Assembly (NCBI GenBank): GCA_905221605.1
Contig: CAJNDS010000076.1
Span: 1 to 21,000 of the forward strand
Length of the DNA: 21,000 nucleotides
DNA from: Symbiodinium natans
Taxonomy: Eukaryota; Sar; Dinophyceae; Suessiales; Symbiodiniaceae
Direction of reading: 5' to 3'
Shown: positions 1-7,312 of the stretch, piece by piece
Layout: every line of letters starts with the position of its first letter
Numbering within the stretch: the first letter of the stretch is position 1
Made by a program: the position numbers and the translations under genes
Notes under the pieces: generated by a model
The model's database searches: none
Told to the model about the DNA's origin: nothing
The model's input: only the letters and a program-made list of their open reading frames with translations

Positions 1-480
1 GGCTGCGCCTTACTCTGGTCGAGGATAAGGACCTGGCCCTCGGCTGCGCTTCATTCTGGCCGAGGATAAGGACCTGGCCCCCAGTCAGGCTGAGGTAAGC
101 AAACGTGGCGGCCGCGCCCCATTGTGGCTGAGGATAAGAACCACCCCTCCGTGAGGATAGGGAGGTGGCCCTCATGCAGGTTGAGGATAAGCAAAGGTGG
201 CGGCTGCGCCTCAGTCTGTCTGGTCGAGGATATAAGGACCTGGCCCCCATTCAGTTTGCACGGTGTGACAACATATGTTCGGCGTTTGTGCTCGTATGGT
301 CCGTGGCGGGGCGAACGGAGCGGACGAACGGACGGGCTCCATTCAGGTTGAGGATACAAACGTGGCGGCTGCGCCCCATTCTGGTTGAGGATAAGCGCCT
401 GGCCTGTCATGAGGATAAGGACCTGGCCCCCATTCAGGTTGAGGATGCACAAACGTGGCGGCTGCGCCGGGGGGGTGGGA
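1..480. repeat. Degenerate minisatellite, 'GAGGATAAG / GTGGCGGCTGCGCC' type
   Basis: Two short motifs alternate through this stretch: GAGGATAAGGACCTGGCC and CAAACGTGGCGGCTGCGCC, joined by CATTCAGGTT or CATTCTGGTT. They recur at irregular spacing of about 40-65 bases, with many substitutions. A unique insert at about 255-340 interrupts the series. The open frames here on both strands are long only because the repeat lacks stop codons, and I see no domain in them. The left end of the array is outside the window. Confidence 0.75.
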
Positions 481-488
481 AGCCCCAA

Positions 489-1038
489 CCAAAAGCGCGA
501 GCGGCGGCCGGGCGGGCAGGCGCGGCGGCGGGCGTCGGGCGGCGGCGGCGGCGGCTGGCGGCAAGCAAGAGAAAAACAAGAACCGCGCAGTGATGTGGGG
601 AAAAAACTGGGGAGCAGAAAAACAACATGCCCAACAGCATGGACATGGGACAGGGCGGGACAAACACAGAGTAAAACCAAACAAAAGCGCGAGCGGCGGC
701 CGGGCGGGCAGGCGCGGCGGCGGGCGGCGGGCGGCGGCGGCGGGCGGCAAGCAAGAGAAACACAAGAAACCGCGCAGTGACGTGGGGGAAAGATGGGGGT
801 CAGAAAACGACATTCCCAACAGAAGGGACATGGGACAGGGCCGGACAAGGGACAGGATGACCAAACAAAAGCGCGAGCGCCTCCGGGCGGGCAGGCGCGG
901 CGGCGGGCGGCGGGCGACGGCGGCGGGCGGCAAGCAAGAGAAAAACAAGAACTGCGCAGTGGTGTGGGGAAAAGATGGGGTCAGAAAAACCGACATTCCC
1001 AACAAGGGACATGGGACAGGGCGGGGCCAGGGACATGA
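489..1038. repeat. Three tandem copies of a ~185-192-bp GC-rich repeat
   Basis: The start AAAAGCGCGAGCG recurs at 491, 683 and 867, giving periods of 192 and 184 bases. Each copy runs through a GGC/GCG-rich core, then GGCAAGCAAGAGAAA, then CGCAGTG, then a purine-rich tail ending in GACATGGGACAGGGC. Copies differ by small indels in the GGC core. The array stops about 50 bases before the first ATG of the ASCH/USP gene, so it may be an element end or an unrelated minisatellite. Open frames on both strands reflect base composition. Confidence 0.85.
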
Positions 1039-1089
1039 TGACGGTTGCACGTCTGGCTTGCCTGCAGCTGTGACGGAGCAAACAGGGCC

Positions 1090-1392
1090 ATGGCAGCCGT
1101 CCTACCCAAGAAGCACCCGCCCCGCCACGGGGCGCCGAGCGTGGGCGACAGGATCCTCCTGTTCCAAGATGTAGAGACTTTGCAGCAAGTTCTGCGGCGA
1201 GAGAAGACCATGGAAGTGCGGCATCTGCCTTGCGCGCCGGGGGGTGCGTGGCTGGGCGTGCAAGGCCAAATCCACGCGTGGGGCAATTTTGGCGCCTCCT
1301 TCGCAGTCAACAACGTTGAAGAACTGCGAGACTATGAAGGTGAGCACCGTGTGGCGGTGGAACGCCTACCCTACAAACAGACGCACTTGTGA
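1090..1392 (+). CDS. ASCH-like domain, N-terminal part of the USP/transposase gene, cut by in-frame TGA
   Basis: The first ATG after an in-frame stop at 1039 opens 100 codons. Residues 39-44 read KTMEVR, matching the 'GxKTxExR' signature of ASCH domains (PUA-like fold, RNA or modified-nucleoside binding). Later residues EELRDYEGEHRV and LPYKQTHL match the following ASCH segments. The frame then meets TGA at 1390-1392 and continues at once with PLTEMQPLTRPVAF and GPTTWVGF, which look like the end of the same fold ('WxL...PVxYRxxxGxxxWVxF'). The USP frame is the same frame. I therefore read ASCH and USP as one protein, with TGA replacing an expected Trp codon. Family assignment rests on motif recall, not a search. 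Confidence 0.6.
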   Translation: MAAVLPKKHPPRHGAPSVGDRILLFQDVETLQQVLRREKTMEVRHLPCAPGGAWLGVQGQIHAWGNFGASFAVNNVEELRDYEGEHRVAVERLPYKQTHL

Positions 1393-1404
1393 CCGCTGAC
1401 AGAG

Positions 1405-3156
1405 ATGCAGCCTCTGACGAGGCCCGTGGCATTCAGACGCGTGCCAGGTCCAACCACATGGGTTGGGTTCAGCCCGGTAGAGGAGGCCCCAGAGGATGTT
1501 CAACATGGGGGTTTGGTGAATGTAGGCAACAGCTGCTTCATCAACGCCGCTCTCCAGGCGCTCTACAGCGTCACAACGTGGCGACGGATGCTCCGGCAGT
1601 CGCAGAACGCGGTCGCAGCCGACCTCCTGCTGCTGTGGCACAGGCTGCGAGCGTCGGCAGCTGTGAAACCGGAGACCGTCCTGGAGCGGTGGTATCATGG
1701 AGCGCAAGAAGACAGCGCCGAGTTTTTCCGTGTGGTGAGCGAACAGGCGGGGCTCATCGCCGGAACAGCCGGACTGGAGCAGTACGAACTCCGTTGTCGC
1801 GACTGTGGAGAGGCATGTCTGCAAGGCGCGGCAACGTTTATGTCCGACCTCCAGATGCAGTTGCCGACAGGCGTCCGCGATCTGCAGGGTGTGGTGGACA
1901 GGTACTTTCGCGCGGCTGTGGCGCCTGACGGTCTAGAGTACCAGGGCTCGGCATGGCAATGCCCAGCGTGCCAGTCCAACCGCCTTCCCTGGAGAAAGTT
2001 ACGGGTCCGTCGAGCCCCCGCAGTGCTGCTCGCCGCCGTCAAGCGCTGGCGAGTGGAGATCGTGGATGGCCTGTTCGTCCAGCATAAGGACACGACGCCC
2101 CTCACAGTCCCGGAGTTGATCGACGTCCAGGGCCACGTGTACCAGGTCGTGGCGACGGTGCACCACGTGGGCGCGGAGGCAGAGGCTGGTCACTACTATG
2201 CGGCAGTACGAGGGTCAGAGGGGGACTGGCATGTCTACGACGACGCAGGCGTGGCCTCCATGCCTCGCGAGCAGCCGGAGGATGAAGGCAGTTTGTTGGC
2301 AATGGAGGGTCAGGTGTACTATGCTGTTCTGGAGACTGTCGCGACGCAAGCAGCGGCAGACGTGAGTAGCCTCGGTCAAGAGGCAGCAAGGTGTAGCGCC
2401 ACGCAGCTAGAAAGCTCCGTGGCCGATGCAGGCCGCACCCCGGGCAAGGCGCAGGCGATTGAGGCCAGCAACGCAATCGCCGATGCGGCCACGCAGCCCG
2501 GGACCATGAGTGTGGACGCAGGCCCCGCCCCGGGCGAGGCGCAGGCGATGGAGGCCAGCAGCGCAACCGCCGATGCGGCCACGCGCACGCCCGGGGCCAT
2601 GAGTGTGGACGGCCTGCTACCGCCGGTCGTGAACCCCTTGCAGTGCCTCAGTGCGGAGAAAGGCTCCCCTGTCCAGGACGCGCGCCAGGCCTTCGAGGAG
2701 GACGTCGTTGGGTTTCTCAACGCCGTGAGCGCAGTGTCCGTGGCGCAGGCCCTGCGCGACATCCCAGAGCGCAGCACCTTTGTCGACCAGCTTACGTTCA
2801 GGCAGTGTCTGGTGCGACTGCAAGCCGGCCTAAGGGCCGTGCGCGCAGGCTCGCTGACAGCTGCAGAAGAAGTGGATGTCTTCACACCCTTGTGGTGGAT
2901 CGCAGACTACCGGTTAGCAGTATACATGGAAGCCTTCGCACGAGTCGTTGCCTTGTCCTCCACGATGTTACTCGAGACCTTCAAGGCGTTCGCGTCGTCC
3001 TTGCTGCATCGCAAAGTGTGCGTCGAGTGGTCTGACTACACGCTCTCACATCGCTACTGGGCACAAGTGGTGACGGACATTGGCACAGGTAAGTCCCCGG
3101 TCATGAAGACGGTGCGGGAGGCCTTCAAGCGAGCCAGTGCTTCCTGGCAGCAGTAG
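1405..3156 (+). CDS. Ubiquitin-specific protease domain (peptidase C19, USP-like)
   Basis: USPs are cysteine proteases that remove ubiquitin or related modifiers. Numbering from the ATG at 1405, the Cys box NVGNSCFINAALQAL has Cys44. The His box AGHYYAAV has His263, and WHVYDDAGV supplies the Asp (279/280). Two CxxC pairs (131/134 and 186/189) fit the zinc-binding fingers of USPs. The domain is compact, about 300 residues. After it comes an Ala/Pro/Gly-rich linker with two tandem repeats (2425-2607), then about 150 residues without a recognised domain. The ATG is probably internal, since the upstream ASCH frame is continuous apart from TGA. The printed stop at 3154 may lie in an intron: a GTAAGT donor at 3089 would splice in frame to the segment at 3260. 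All catalytic residues are present. Confidence 0.85.
   Translation: MQPLTRPVAFRRVPGPTTWVGFSPVEEAPEDVQHGGLVNVGNSCFINAALQALYSVTTWRRMLRQSQNAVAADLLLLWHRLRASAAVKPETVLERWYHGAQEDSAEFFRVVSEQAGLIAGTAGLEQYELRCRDCGEACLQGAATFMSDLQMQLPTGVRDLQGVVDRYFRAAVAPDGLEYQGSAWQCPACQSNRLPWRKLRVRRAPAVLLAAVKRWRVEIVDGLFVQHKDTTPLTVPELIDVQGHVYQVVATVHHVGAEAEAGHYYAAVRGSEGDWHVYDDAGVASMPREQPEDEGSLLAMEGQVYYAVLETVATQAAADVSSLGQEAARCSATQLESSVADAGRTPGKAQAIEASNAIADAATQPGTMSVDAGPAPGEAQAMEASSATADAATRTPGAMSVDGLLPPVVNPLQCLSAEKGSPVQDARQAFEEDVVGFLNAVSAVSVAQALRDIPERSTFVDQLTFRQCLVRLQAGLRAVRAGSLTAAEEVDVFTPLWWIADYRLAVYMEAFARVVALSSTMLLETFKAFASSLLHRKVCVEWSDYTLSHRYWAQVVTDIGTGKSPVMKTVREAFKRASASWQQ
2425..2607 (+). repeat. Two tandem ~31-residue coding repeats in the USP linker
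   Basis: Two adjacent in-frame units of 90 and 93 bases (2425-2514 and 2515-2607) encode near-identical Ala-rich peptides. Both run from DAG, through APGEAQAMEAS or a close variant, to AMSV or TMSV. The difference of one codon and the in-frame length argue for a protein-level spacer between the protease and the downstream region. Confidence 0.9.
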
Positions 3157-3259
3157 CGAGTCTGAGGTGTGTGTGTGTGTGTGGAATGCAGCAGCGGGTC
3201 TCAATACCCCTTAATTATATACTCCTCAAACCGTGTAAGGAACCCAAGTCTGAATTAAG
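3089..3259 (+). other. Probable 171-nt intron in the USP/transposase gene
   Basis: A consensus donor GTAAGT at 3089 follows GGCACAG, and TTAAG ends at 3259. Removing 171 bases (a multiple of three) skips the stops at 3154 and 3256 and joins two frame-1 segments without a shift. The intron contains a (GT)n run near 3170 and is AT-rich near its 3' end (about 3205-3230), unlike its flanks. If it is retained, the protein ends at KRASASWQQ. Confidence 0.6.
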
Positions 3260-3783
3260 GGGTGCTGGAGTTCCTGGGGAGCGCTCAGTTCTTTTGCACA
3301 CGTGCGCGCGCGTGCAAGGCAGATGAGAAAGTAGGCCGGTGGCTTGCCGGTCCGGCGGAGGCGGAGTACCACATCATCACGGAGTCTACGCACGCCGCCT
3401 TCAATGCACGGCTGCAGCAAGGTGACGGGCACGGCCTGCTGGTAGGGCCGGAAGGGTCCGCCTTCTTGTGTCCGGAGTACGCCAAGTCCGGCAAGTTCAC
3501 CAAGGACACGCACATCGTTCTGACGCGCTTGCTGGAAGCGGCGCACGGAGGGAGATACGACTGGGACACGCAGGCCGATGTGCTTGCAAGACCGGCCAAG
3601 GCGCGCAAAGTCATGGGACAAGAGGACAAGGTTGACTGCGGGGTTCACTTCGAGACGACCAATATCGGCATGGTTCTCTTGCAGCAGCCGTCGGTGCTGA
3701 GCACGTGGTGGGCACCGAGTGAGGCGCGGCACAAGATCGGGCTAGCGAATCGCAGCTCGCCGCACGTGTCACAAGTTGGGTAA
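3260..3783 (+). CDS. Unrecognised exon between USP and transposase (segment 2)
   Basis: The frame is open to TAA at 3781-3783 and begins at the proposed splice site, since the only nearby start is a GTG at 3262. It encodes about 173 residues without a fold I recognise, including EYHIITESTHAAFN, GLLVGPEGSAFLCPEYA and VDCGVHFETTNIG. Codon use resembles that of the USP exon. A GTAACT donor at 3780 overlaps the terminal stop and could join this exon to the next in frame (intron 3780-3864). It is most likely a continuation of the same protein rather than a separate gene. Confidence 0.55.
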
Positions 3784-3864
3784 CTGCTCCCCTGCACGTC
3801 CCGCATGAATCATGCATAATCGTGCGAGCTAAGGCTGCGTCTTCTCGGCGGGGCGGCGCGGAAG
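3780..3864 (+). other. Probable 85-nt intron
   Basis: The donor GTAACT at 3780 and acceptor GAAG ending at 3864 carry the reading from frame 1 to frame 2, with codon GGT rebuilt across the junction. The interval contains several stops and the inverted-looking GCATGAATCATGC, and reads as non-coding. Confidence 0.45.
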
Positions 3865-4111
3865 TCAACTAGCCTTCCCGAAAGGTTTACGGGAGAAGTT
3901 CATCGACTTCATGGCAATGCTGTTCCAGCAGCTCATCGAGAATGTCGGCCACAAGGTGCCTCTACAAGGCGATGAGTTGGTTTGGGCCCAAAACCTAGCA
4001 GGAAAGGTGGCGATGGAAGAGGCACGGGGGGCTATGCACGAGGCTTCACAGGATGCGTACTATTCGGACGGTGGCCACGTGCTTCGAGTCAAAGCAGTTC
4101 GAGGCGTCTAG
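3865..4111 (+). CDS. Unrecognised exon (segment 3), ends at TAG
   Basis: This frame-2 segment begins LAFPKGLREKFIDF and continues through LFQQLIENVGHKVPLQGDEL to the TAG at 4109-4111. The first ATG is at 3911, but sense codons continue upstream to the proposed acceptor. The same frame reopens immediately after the stop, so the TAG is either a mutation or lies in a small intron. One candidate is 4071-4136 (66 nt, GTGGCC..GGCAG), which preserves the frame. The function is unknown; it probably belongs to the large gene. Confidence 0.45.
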
Positions 4112-4408
4112 AGTCTAGATGCATGTGTCCTGGCAGGCCTACTGACGAGCTTGTGTCACGAGTCTGTCGCCGCGGTTGTGGAAGCCCGTCCTTTCAACAG
4201 TTCGTCCAGAGAGATCTCCGCGCACGCCAGCAAGCTCGCGCTCGAGTGGACACACAAAAGACTGGCGCGGGGCTTCAACATGCTGGATGTGGACATCAGC
4301 AGAGGAAGTTGGAGGGCGCGTGAGGGAGCCGATGTGCGTCGAGCAGTGGGGCCATACAAGCAGGCGCTGTCAACGTCGGAAGCCGTCTCCTGGCAGGCAC
4401 AAAGGTGA
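4112..4408 (+). CDS. Unrecognised exon (segment 4) ahead of the transposase
   Basis: Frame 2 continues after the TAG at 4109 and encodes a probably helical, charged stretch (LALEWTHKRLARGFNM, then VDISRGSW) up to TGA at 4406-4408. The sequence AAAG|GTGAGA at 4405 is a good splice donor overlapping that stop. Joining to an acceptor ending at 4453 (CGCAG) restores frame 0 of the transposase segment. The 49-nt intron is G-rich and very short. The open frame 0 between 4176 and 4453 is a shadow of this exon. Confidence 0.45.
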   Translation, partial: SLDACVLAGLLTSLCHESVAAVVEARPFNSSSREISAHASKLALEWTHKRLARGFNMLDVDISRGSWRAREGADVRRAVGPYKQALSTSEAVSWQAQR

Positions 4409-4453
4409 GAGGGGCCGGCCTGTGGGGAGAGGGGCGGGGGTAGGCAAGCGCAG

Positions 4454-6179
4454 CCAGTTCATCTTGCCTAAGGTGGCGATCAAGCTGCTGCGGGCCTCGC
4501 CGGGCAATGCAATCTATGCAGATGCGGCAGGGCGGACGGTGCCCGTCTTTCGCAACGTGTATGCCGCGGATCGCTCACAGCGCGAGGATGCCTACAACAA
4601 GTTGACCGCCACGTACCGGGACCTGGAGCGCCAGGGCTTCGGCGTTGTACGACGGCGGCCCGGCGCGTGGCCAGTTTTCGTGAAACATCGCTGGTCCGCT
4701 ATGTCCCAGGACGTCCAGGCGACCTTGCGAACTTGGGGCATTCCTCTACATTTCTTCGATGGCTTTTTGGAGGCAGCAGCAGTGGATCTGGCAGCCAAGA
4801 CGGGCGTCCAGTCGACGCAGCACATGCCCGGAAGCGAGCGCAGGCAGATGGCGGCGGAGAGCAAAGTGCATGCGGCTGGGGCGCCGGTTGAAGAAGAGCT
4901 CACGTCGAACAAGGCCGCCGCAGAAGCATTGGCGTCGAGTGAGCCACAGAGTACCGATGGCAAGGCGTGGAGGAACATCTACAACGAGGTGCATGAGGAC
5001 CTGCCGCACGACGTGAGAGCCGCAACGTGTCTTGCGCGACGCGTGTGCCAGGCTGCGAAGCCCCCGTGCCAGATCACCTTTGGCACGAAGCACATGGTCG
5101 ACGAGGGTGGTTGCGGCGGTTTCAAGCTTTGGGGGTCATGCGCGGAATGCCGCCCCAAATGCTCCTTCCGCGCTAGAGTGACGGTGTGGGTCAGTGGGCC
5201 AGCCGAGGGCAAGGTCACCGTGGACTGTCGGGGCGCACACGGCAAAAGAAGTTTGGCGACAGGTGGTCGTCTCCTGTCAGCAGGTGTCGCCCACACAGTC
5301 AATCAGATCGTGGAAGCCAGGGAGCCCATCACCAGCCGCAACATCCGAGAGGCTTTGGCACGCAAGGAGCTGGAGCTGGGTTGTGAGTCGAAGCAACTCC
5401 ACAACCTCGTGAAGCGACTGCGGCAGAAGCATGGCACGGCGTCAGCCGTGGCCCCACTGCCAATCCAGCCCTTCAAGGACGAGGCCGTCAGGCGGCAGGA
5501 AGAAGTCTCCTCGAATCTGCAGTCCCCGGACCTGGCGCATGTGTTCGTGCTGAAATCGCCGCATGGCATTGTGGTCCAGGAAGATCGGGTGTACGTGCCC
5601 GTCACCTGTCCGGGCATGCTCCTACGCCTAAGAGACGCGGCGCGACACCGCATCCGTCTCATCGTGGACATGAAAATGGGAGCAGTTGCCAACAATTACG
5701 GAGTCGTCACGCTGTGTTTTGCAGCGAGCAATCCGGCTCCTGCAAACACCTCGGCGACCACGATCAGCGGGCGACGCCAGCAGTACATGGCCCACACGTG
5801 CACGGCACAGCCGGTTATGCAAGCAATCGTAAACTCTGAGGGAGAAGAGAATCTGGTCGCTTGCTTCGAGGATCTCGTTTGGCTCTGTCAGGAAGCTGCA
5901 GGCTTCGACTTACAGAGGAACATTGTTCAAGTGCAAGCCGACTTCGCTCCAGGCATCGCTGCAGCGCGCCGCAAGGTGTTCCCAGCTGCACGCTTCCTTG
6001 GCGACTACTTCCATTACAAGAAGGCGGTGCGGAAGTCGCTTCCCAGCAAGGATCGAGTCGGGCAGCAGGGCGCCAAGAAGCGCGGCAGGAAGAAGCGTGA
6101 CTCCAATCTCAGCAATGTCTACGATCTGTCCGACCTCACCAGGCTGGCGATAAGAAGGTCCAGAGTCAGAGCGGTGTAG
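4454..6179 (+). CDS. MULE-type transposase: zinc knuckle plus first two catalytic Asp
   Basis: It begins QFILPKVAIKLLRASPGN after the proposed acceptor. About 230 residues on is a Cys-rich knuckle (W at 5130; Cys codons at 5139, 5148, 5160; later Cys 5226 and His 5238). This resembles the WRKY-GCM1/FLYWCH-type zinc finger common ahead of MULE transposases. A helical linker follows. LIVDMKMGAVANNYG carries the first catalytic Asp (codon 5667). VQADFAPG (Asp codon 5940) followed by VFPAARFLGDYFHYKKAV is the classic MULE second-Asp block with its 'FHxxK' motif. The frame meets TAG at 6177, but it stays open on the far side and carries the third acidic residue. The frame extends upstream to 4176 as non-coding shadow. 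The enzyme would cut and join transposon ends in the nucleus. Confidence 0.8.
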
Positions 6180-6220
6180 AGGCAAATAAAATGTAGGAGA
6201 GAAGAGACGCTGCCGTGCAG
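6158..6220 (+). other. Possible 63-nt intron spanning the TAG at 6177
   Basis: A GT at 6158 (AAG|GTCCAG) and CGTGCAG ending at 6220 enclose the only stop between the two halves of the transposase. Removing 63 nt keeps the frame and rebuilds an Arg codon. The enclosed reading (Arg/Lys-rich, then AAATAAAATG) looks non-coding. The alternative is a nonsense mutation. Confidence 0.4.
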
Positions 6221-6752
6221 GTGTCTGCCGACGCTGCAGCTGACGGACCTGATATGGCGAGCCATCTTCCAGGACCTTCCTGCGGACGCTGCAGCTTATC
6301 TGCAGAGGCAGTTCTTCCAGAAGTGCGCCGTCGCCGATGTGCAGCGTGTGTTCAAGACCATCGTCGCTCTTCCGCAGCATGGGGGCAAGCTGTGGTTGCC
6401 GTCCTTCTGGGCCGGTGTCTTCGGCACATGCCCTGGCAGTGGTGCAGGGTCCAACCCCTTGGAAGCGCGGCATGCGGCGTGGGAAGCCGAATTGAAGAGT
6501 CGCACGCGGAGCAGTCTTCTGGCCACCTTTGATGGTCTCCAGCACCTGTATGCGAAGTGGCGGAAGACGTTTGAGTGGGGGACCGCCATGCGAATGAGTG
6601 CCTTTCCGGTCGGCGAGAGTGAGCACCTCATGAACAGTGCGACGCTCCGTTCACAGGGACGGTCGCCCGCCGTCGACTACTGGAAGATGAGGAACGAGGG
6701 CAACCACGTCAAATTTCGAGTTTGCAACTCGGCAATGCATCAGGGGCCGTGA
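6221..6752 (+). CDS. MULE transposase, C-terminal catalytic segment with the third acidic residue
   Basis: It is in the same frame as the preceding segment. Reading LTDLIWRAIFQDLP, then SGAGSNPLEARHAAW, it supplies the catalytic Glu (codon 6462) in a context equivalent to the MULE 'TNNxxEgxH' block. It then continues through FDGLQHLYAKWRKTFEWG. It ends HQGP at TGA 6750-6752, but GTGAGT at 6749 is a near-perfect donor. An acceptor at 6808-6809 (GGGAG) restores an open frame that reads TTFWILASPSGVVDKAW. The first in-frame start-like codon is a GTG at 6339, yet sense codons extend back to 6180, so it is an exon rather than a separate gene. Confidence 0.75.
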
Positions 6753-6809
6753 GTGGCAGGCTTAAGTGTGCAGTCGAATGCACCGAGGCACGGGGACCCC
6801 GCGCGGGAG
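6749..6809 (+). other. Probable 61-nt intron in the transposase
   Basis: The donor GTGAGT at 6749 and acceptor GGGAG ending at 6809 convert frame 0 to frame 1 with the codon CCT (Pro) rebuilt. The downstream reading then looks like normal transposase sequence leading to the SWIM domain. Confidence 0.5.
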
Positions 6810-7312
6810 TCAGACCGACGACTCGCAGTACACGACCTTCTGGATCCTCGCCTCGCCGTCGGGTGTGGTCGACAAGGCGTGGAGGGTAGATGAACATATC
6901 GTGCGTGTGTGCAGAAATGCCCGTTGACATCAGAGTCTGCCAGACCGGCCAGGACTTGGCTTGGACGTTGTGCCAGATGCTCTACAAGGAGGGCCAGGAG
7001 CTGCAAGATCTAGTGACTCGCGCAGGCATTTTGTTCGCCGCGCCGGACGGGATGCTGCGCCTCAACCGCGGTGTGCTTAAGCAGTACTTCGTGGATCACG
7101 TCGTCGTGTGTGAAGGTCACTGGGTGAAAGCCTACTGGCCTCGAGGGCGTGTAGGAGAACATGTCTACAAGGTCTGTACATGTCTCCACCACGTACTGCA
7201 CGCAGAATGCGAGCATGTCCTTTTCGCAGGGGCTCTCTGCGGAGGTCCCCCAAATCTGAACAACGTGCCGGTGGTTCGGCCGCGGGGTCGCAAGAGGATC
7301 TACCGGCGTTGA
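6810..7312 (+). CDS. Transposase C-terminal segment with SWIM zinc finger
   Basis: From 6810, frame 1 reads QTDDSQYTTFWILASPSG to about VDEHIVRV (codons near 6900). The coding sense then moves to frame 2 (from about 6890-6935), reading PVDIRVCQTGQDLAW to the TGA at 7310-7312. The frame change is unresolved: a one-base error or mutation, or a short intron (6879-6933 would fit). In frame 2, YKVCTCLHHVLHAECEHVLF is a CxCx8CxH SWIM finger (Cys codons 7175, 7181, 7208; His 7214), the DNA/protein-binding module that follows the DDE core in MULE transposases. The protein ends with a basic tail RPRGRKRIYRR. The ATG at 6890 is available for an independent frame-2 start, but SWIM alone would not be a usual gene. 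Confidence 0.7.

Larger units (their letters stand above)
1090..7312 (+). mobile_element. MULE-type DNA transposon gene region with ASCH and USP domains
   Basis: This span holds plus-strand coding segments that read as one multidomain gene: ASCH-like, USP protease, unknown region, zinc knuckle, DDE transposase, SWIM finger. The transposase order (Cys/His knuckle, D-D-E catalytic core, then SWIM) is that of Mutator-like elements. Junctions at 3089-3259, 3780-3864, 4405-4453, 6158-6220 and 6749-6809 can be removed as GT..AG introns with the frame kept. I could not find clear terminal inverted repeats or a target-site duplication, so the true ends are unknown; the coordinates cover only the coding part. 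One TGA and one unresolved frame change suggest that this copy is decayed or not fully understood. Confidence 0.7.

Noticed and set aside
51-1050. Long open frames on both strands (up to 265 codons) before the ASCH start
   Set aside because: They lie inside GC-rich tandem repeats that lack stops in several frames; the translations are Pro/Arg/Ala repeats without any domain, and change frame between copies.
3832-3864. Other acceptor sites for segment 3 such as TAAG at 3833
   Set aside because: They give the wrong phase relative to the GTAACT donor at 3780; only the AG ending at 3864 joined the frames in the region inspected.
5910-6626. Minus-strand frame of 238 codons opposite the transposase
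   Set aside because: It lies opposite the MULE catalytic region, whose plus-strand motifs are clear; the minus translation has no motif.
1090-7312. Retrotransposon or viral origin of the multidomain region
   Set aside because: No reverse transcriptase, integrase HHCC/DDE of retroviral type, capsid or long terminal repeats were seen; the DDE context and SWIM finger are those of Mutator-like DNA transposons.
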